A DNA stretch of 6,709 bases from an uncultured Thermoproteales archaeon (GTDB lineage Archaea; Thermoproteota; Thermoprotei; Thermoproteales; Thermoproteaceae), in contig CAMLLK010000052.1 in assembly GCA_946480885.1 (NCBI GenBank), forward strand, positions 1 to 6,709, in the 5' to 3' direction. Below the pieces are notes generated by a model. The model was not told where the DNA came from and did not search any database. It worked only from the letters and a program-made list of their open reading frames with translations. How positions within the stretch are numbered: the stretch's first letter is position 1; every line of letters begins with the position of its first letter. The position numbers and the translations under genes are program-made. Below are positions 4,326 through 6,709 of the stretch, in pieces.

Positions 4326-6709
4326 ATGATAGAGGTTAGAAAAGAGGTTTTACAAAAATACAGTGATTTATTCGGCGTGAGGGTAATAAACGGGAGGGAG
4401 GTCGTGGTTGAGGAGTTAATCGAGAGGCTGACGAGAGAGTTTAGAGAGGAGATTGACGAAGTCATTAGAGAGAGGAGGCGGTGGCTAGATGACCCACGTC
4501 CTGTGAGAGAAAAGGCAGCTTTCCCCCACTGGGATGAGAAGTTTGTAGACGCAGACGGCGAGTCGAAGACTTTTAGAGAAATTGTCCAAGGCCTAATAGA
4601 CAACCTCTTGGGGAGGGAGACCCCCCACAGGTGGGGGCTTAACTGGGACGTCCCGCCGCCTGAGGACTTACACCCGTTGAAAAACCCCGGGCTGGAGATC
4701 ACCGGGCCTTGGCACCCCATGAGTAGGGCGTACCACCAAATAAACGCCGACGTGGCCTCTATGATGGAAGATGAAGAAGACGCCTCGCCGCCTTGGTACG
4801 TGCCGTGGGGCTCTGGGAGAGAAGTGGCTGCGGTTTGGGAGGCGAGGAGAGTTGTAAAGATAGTCTTGGCCAGAGAGGCTCCCAGAGTGTATAGAGAGGG
4901 GGGGAAAACCTACGAAATTAAGAAAGAGAAGTGGCCTACTATTATCCACAGAGTGCCAGGTCTACACATTCTAGACTTCGACGTGAGAGTAGATGGTAGG
5001 CCCGCCCCGGCTTTTATCACCTCTGCGGTTTTGTACGCAGTGAATAATTACGAATCTTTAAAGAGGGCGGGGTCCGGCGTCTATTTCTACATACCAAAAG
5101 TCCAGACCCCGGCCGAGGCGTTGGTAATTGAGAAGATTTTAAAGAGGCTAGAGGAGGCCATGGGGCTGAGGAGGGGGGAGATAAAAATCGCCATGTTGTA
5201 CGAAGAGGCTAGGGCGGGGCTGTACCTACCTGTCATTTTCTGGATTTGGAGACATAGACTTGTGAAAGTGAACAACGGGCGGTGGGACTACCTAGGCTCT
5301 CTCATAGAGATGTGGAAAGACGAGGCTGTGTATCCAGACCCCCAGAATATCACAATGACTCACCCAGTCATGATGGCGTATCAGAAATGGAACGCTTTAA
5401 TGTGTCTAATGGCGGGCCTGGGCAGAGACGGGGGGCTCAACGCCGCGCCGGTGGGGGGCATGGCCGCCGTCATGTTGTATAGACTTGACGACCCCTACCA
5501 ACGCCACCGCTACAACGCCAAGGCTTTGAGAGCCATATGGCTAGACAAATTGAGAGAGAGATTGATAGGGCTGATATTCGTAGCTGAGGAGGCTGTGGAT
5601 AAAGTCACACTTAGAGACGTCTTAGAGAGGCGTGTCAAAGGCCGTCTATACGACTTATTTAGACAGAGTTGGGTGGCCACTCCAGAGGAGTCTTACGTAA
5701 AGGCGGGGAACGAGCCGCTGAGGGCTGAGTTGAGTCAACTACAGCATTTAATACTACGGCCTGTGAAATACGTAGAGGTAGACGGGGTTAAAATACCTAC
5801 AGTAGACAGCGGCTTGACTGAGCAGGAGAGGGGGCTTTTCCAAAGACTTGGCCTCATAGACGAAGAGGGCAACATAACGCCTTGGGTAATTACGCCAGAT
5901 ATGGTGGACACGCCGGAGAAGTTGTTAAACAACGCCAAGCTGTGGGGAGGGGGCCTCTGGGAGGCGTTATTCCAACCACCTGCCGGCGACGTGACGGCAG
6001 AACATATACAACACGCATTCTACATGGCGGCTAACTACGGCTTTCAACTACTCAACGGCAATCTCGCCGCAGCTATAGACGACTACGAACTGGGGCAGAG
6101 ATTTATGAACGACTTGGCGACTTACCGTATATTTATCAACTGGCTCTGGACGCTACTACGCCACAGAGCTAGAATTACAAAAGACGGCTACTTCAAAGGG
6201 CCGTTGAAGACGGGCTTGGGGGTGGTCCCCGCCGACAATAGAATAGAGGTGAAGGCGGGGACTGAGTTCACAGAGGAGTTATTTGACAGACTTTACCAAC
6301 TACATGAAGAGTGGGTGGCTGAGTTTTACAAAGATTTAGATAGAATAGCCGCCGAGAGAGTACTTCTACAATTCGTCGACGACGTGAGGCAAGTTTTAGA
6401 AAAGGCATACGGCTCGGGGCCCTTTAGAGATATCTCCCCTAGAGAGACTGCGTACAAAATCCGGGAGGTGGTGACAGTAGAGAAGATTGAGAAGGCTGTG
6501 GTTGACCACAAGCCGCGGTTCGACCGGGCCTTCGCCACGGCGGTTATGGAGATCTTAAAGACAAAGTTGAAGTCGCCAGTCTATCTACAACACAGTGGGA
6601 GACTACTCATGGCGCTTGCCCCCCTGCCAGAGGAGAAGAGGAGAGTTGTCCTCTTGGCGGTGTTTCAAGACAGAAAGACAGTAGAAGAAAAGGCAAAGAG
6701 GGGAGAACT
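4326..6709 (+). CDS. aceB: Malate synthase, large archaeal type, 3' end outside window
   Basis: Condenses glyoxylate with acetyl-CoA to malate (EC 2.3.3.9) in the glyoxylate cycle. 794 codons are present and the frame is still open. The TIM-barrel landmarks appear in order: ITGP (125-128), DEEDASPPW (149-157), R209 in HRVPGLH (the glyoxylate-activating arginine by position), GVYFYIPKVQ (251-260), and E293 with D321 in GRWDY (the Mg ligands, 28 residues apart as in E. coli malate synthase G). Next come ITMTHPVMMAY (342-352) and GGMAA (377-381). MNDLAT (594-599) has D596 at the place of the catalytic Asp of MEDAAT-type motifs, within a WLW/LRH context. D321 to D596 is about 275 residues, far more than in bacterial isoforms (about 176 in E. 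coli malate synthase G), so there is a large insertion. An enlarged malate synthase is known from Sulfolobus. The symbol follows the A-like motifs. No isocitrate lyase gene is in the window. Confidence 0.9.
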   Translation, partial: MIEVRKEVLQKYSDLFGVRVINGREVVVEELIERLTREFREEIDEVIRERRRWLDDPRPVREKAAFPHWDEKFVDADGESKTFREIVQGLIDNLLGRETPHRWGLNWDVPPPEDLHPLKNPGLEITGPWHPMSRAYHQINADVASMMEDEEDASPPWYVPWGSGREVAAVWEARRVVKIVLAREAPRVYREGGKTYEIKKEKWPTIIHRVPGLHILDFDVRVDGRPAPAFITSAVLYAVNNYESLKRAGSGVYFYIPKVQTPAEALVIEKILKRLEEAMGLRRGEIKIAMLYEEARAGLYLPVIFWIWRHRLVKVNNGRWDYLGSLIEMWKDEAVYPDPQNITMTHPVMMAYQKWNALMCLMAGLGRDGGLNAAPVGGMAAVMLYRLDDPYQRHRYNAKALRAIWLDKLRERLIGLIFVAEEAVDKVTLRDVLERRVKGRLYDLFRQSWVATPEESYVKAGNEPLRAELSQLQHLILRPVKYVEVDGVKIPTVDSGLTEQERGLFQRLGLIDEEGNITPWVITPDMVDTPEKLLNNAKLWGGGLWEALFQPPAGDVTAEHIQHAFYMAANYGFQLLNGNLAAAIDDYELGQRFMNDLATYRIFINWLWTLLRHRARITKDGYFKGPLKTGLGVVPADNRIEVKAGTEFTEELFDRLYQLHEEWVAEFYKDLDRIAAERVLLQFVDDVRQVLEKAYGSGPFRDISPRETAYKIREVVTVEKIEKAVVDHKPRFDRAFATAVMEILKTKLKSPVYLQHSGRLLMALAPLPEEKRRVVLLAVFQDRKTVEEKAKRGE

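Noticed and set aside
4088..4339. Plus-strand frame of 83 residues spanning the 4180-4325 intergenic region
   Set aside because: It begins antisense inside the coiled-coil gene, crosses both promoters and runs into the malate synthase start. No TATA box or ribosome-binding site fits its start, and the translation has no family features.

Overview
The window looks like chromosomal DNA of a hyperthermophilic crenarchaeon, most likely of the Thermoproteales (Pyrobaculum/Thermoproteus type). Three things support this. Most genes start with an ATG lying about 22-26 nt downstream of a TATA-like box, with no Shine-Dalgarno sequence, which indicates leaderless mRNAs. Arginine is coded mainly by AGA/AGG and isoleucine often by ATA. 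The set of families (TreT trehalose synthase, a DUF5752-like protein, an archaeal-type large malate synthase, a stalk-like coiled-coil surface protein) fits that group. Assignment to a genus is inference from memory of these families, not a search.

Layout. Positions 1-574 (minus, runs off the left edge) encode a multi-helix membrane protein that resembles the transmembrane part of small-conductance mechanosensitive channels. A 26-bp bidirectional promoter (575-600) separates it from a plus-strand pair: a 205-residue protein made of two repeated halves (601-1218), and treT, trehalose glycosyltransferring synthase (1215-2417), which overlaps it by an ATGA. A separate promoter with a perfect dyad follows (2453-2473) and drives a small SAM-dependent methyltransferase (2478-3032). 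This gene ends tail to tail, with an 11-bp overlap, against a minus-strand gene (3022-4179) for an exported coiled-coil protein with a C-terminal membrane anchor. A 146-bp divergent promoter region (4180-4325) then leads into a large malate synthase (4326 to beyond 6709, 3' end missing).

How the genes fit together. The left part reads as an osmotic/thermal stress unit: the synthase makes the compatible solute trehalose, the coupled two-repeat protein is probably its partner or regulator, and the divergent channel-like protein would be suited to releasing solutes on down-shock. In Thermoproteus tenax trehalose genes have also been reported together with a mechanosensitive channel, so the pairing has precedent. 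The coiled-coil protein has the architecture of an S-layer stalk/anchor. The malate synthase indicates a glyoxylate bypass for growth on acetate or other C2 substrates. I see no rRNA, tRNA, CRISPR array, insertion sequence or integration scar. All complete reading frames are intact.
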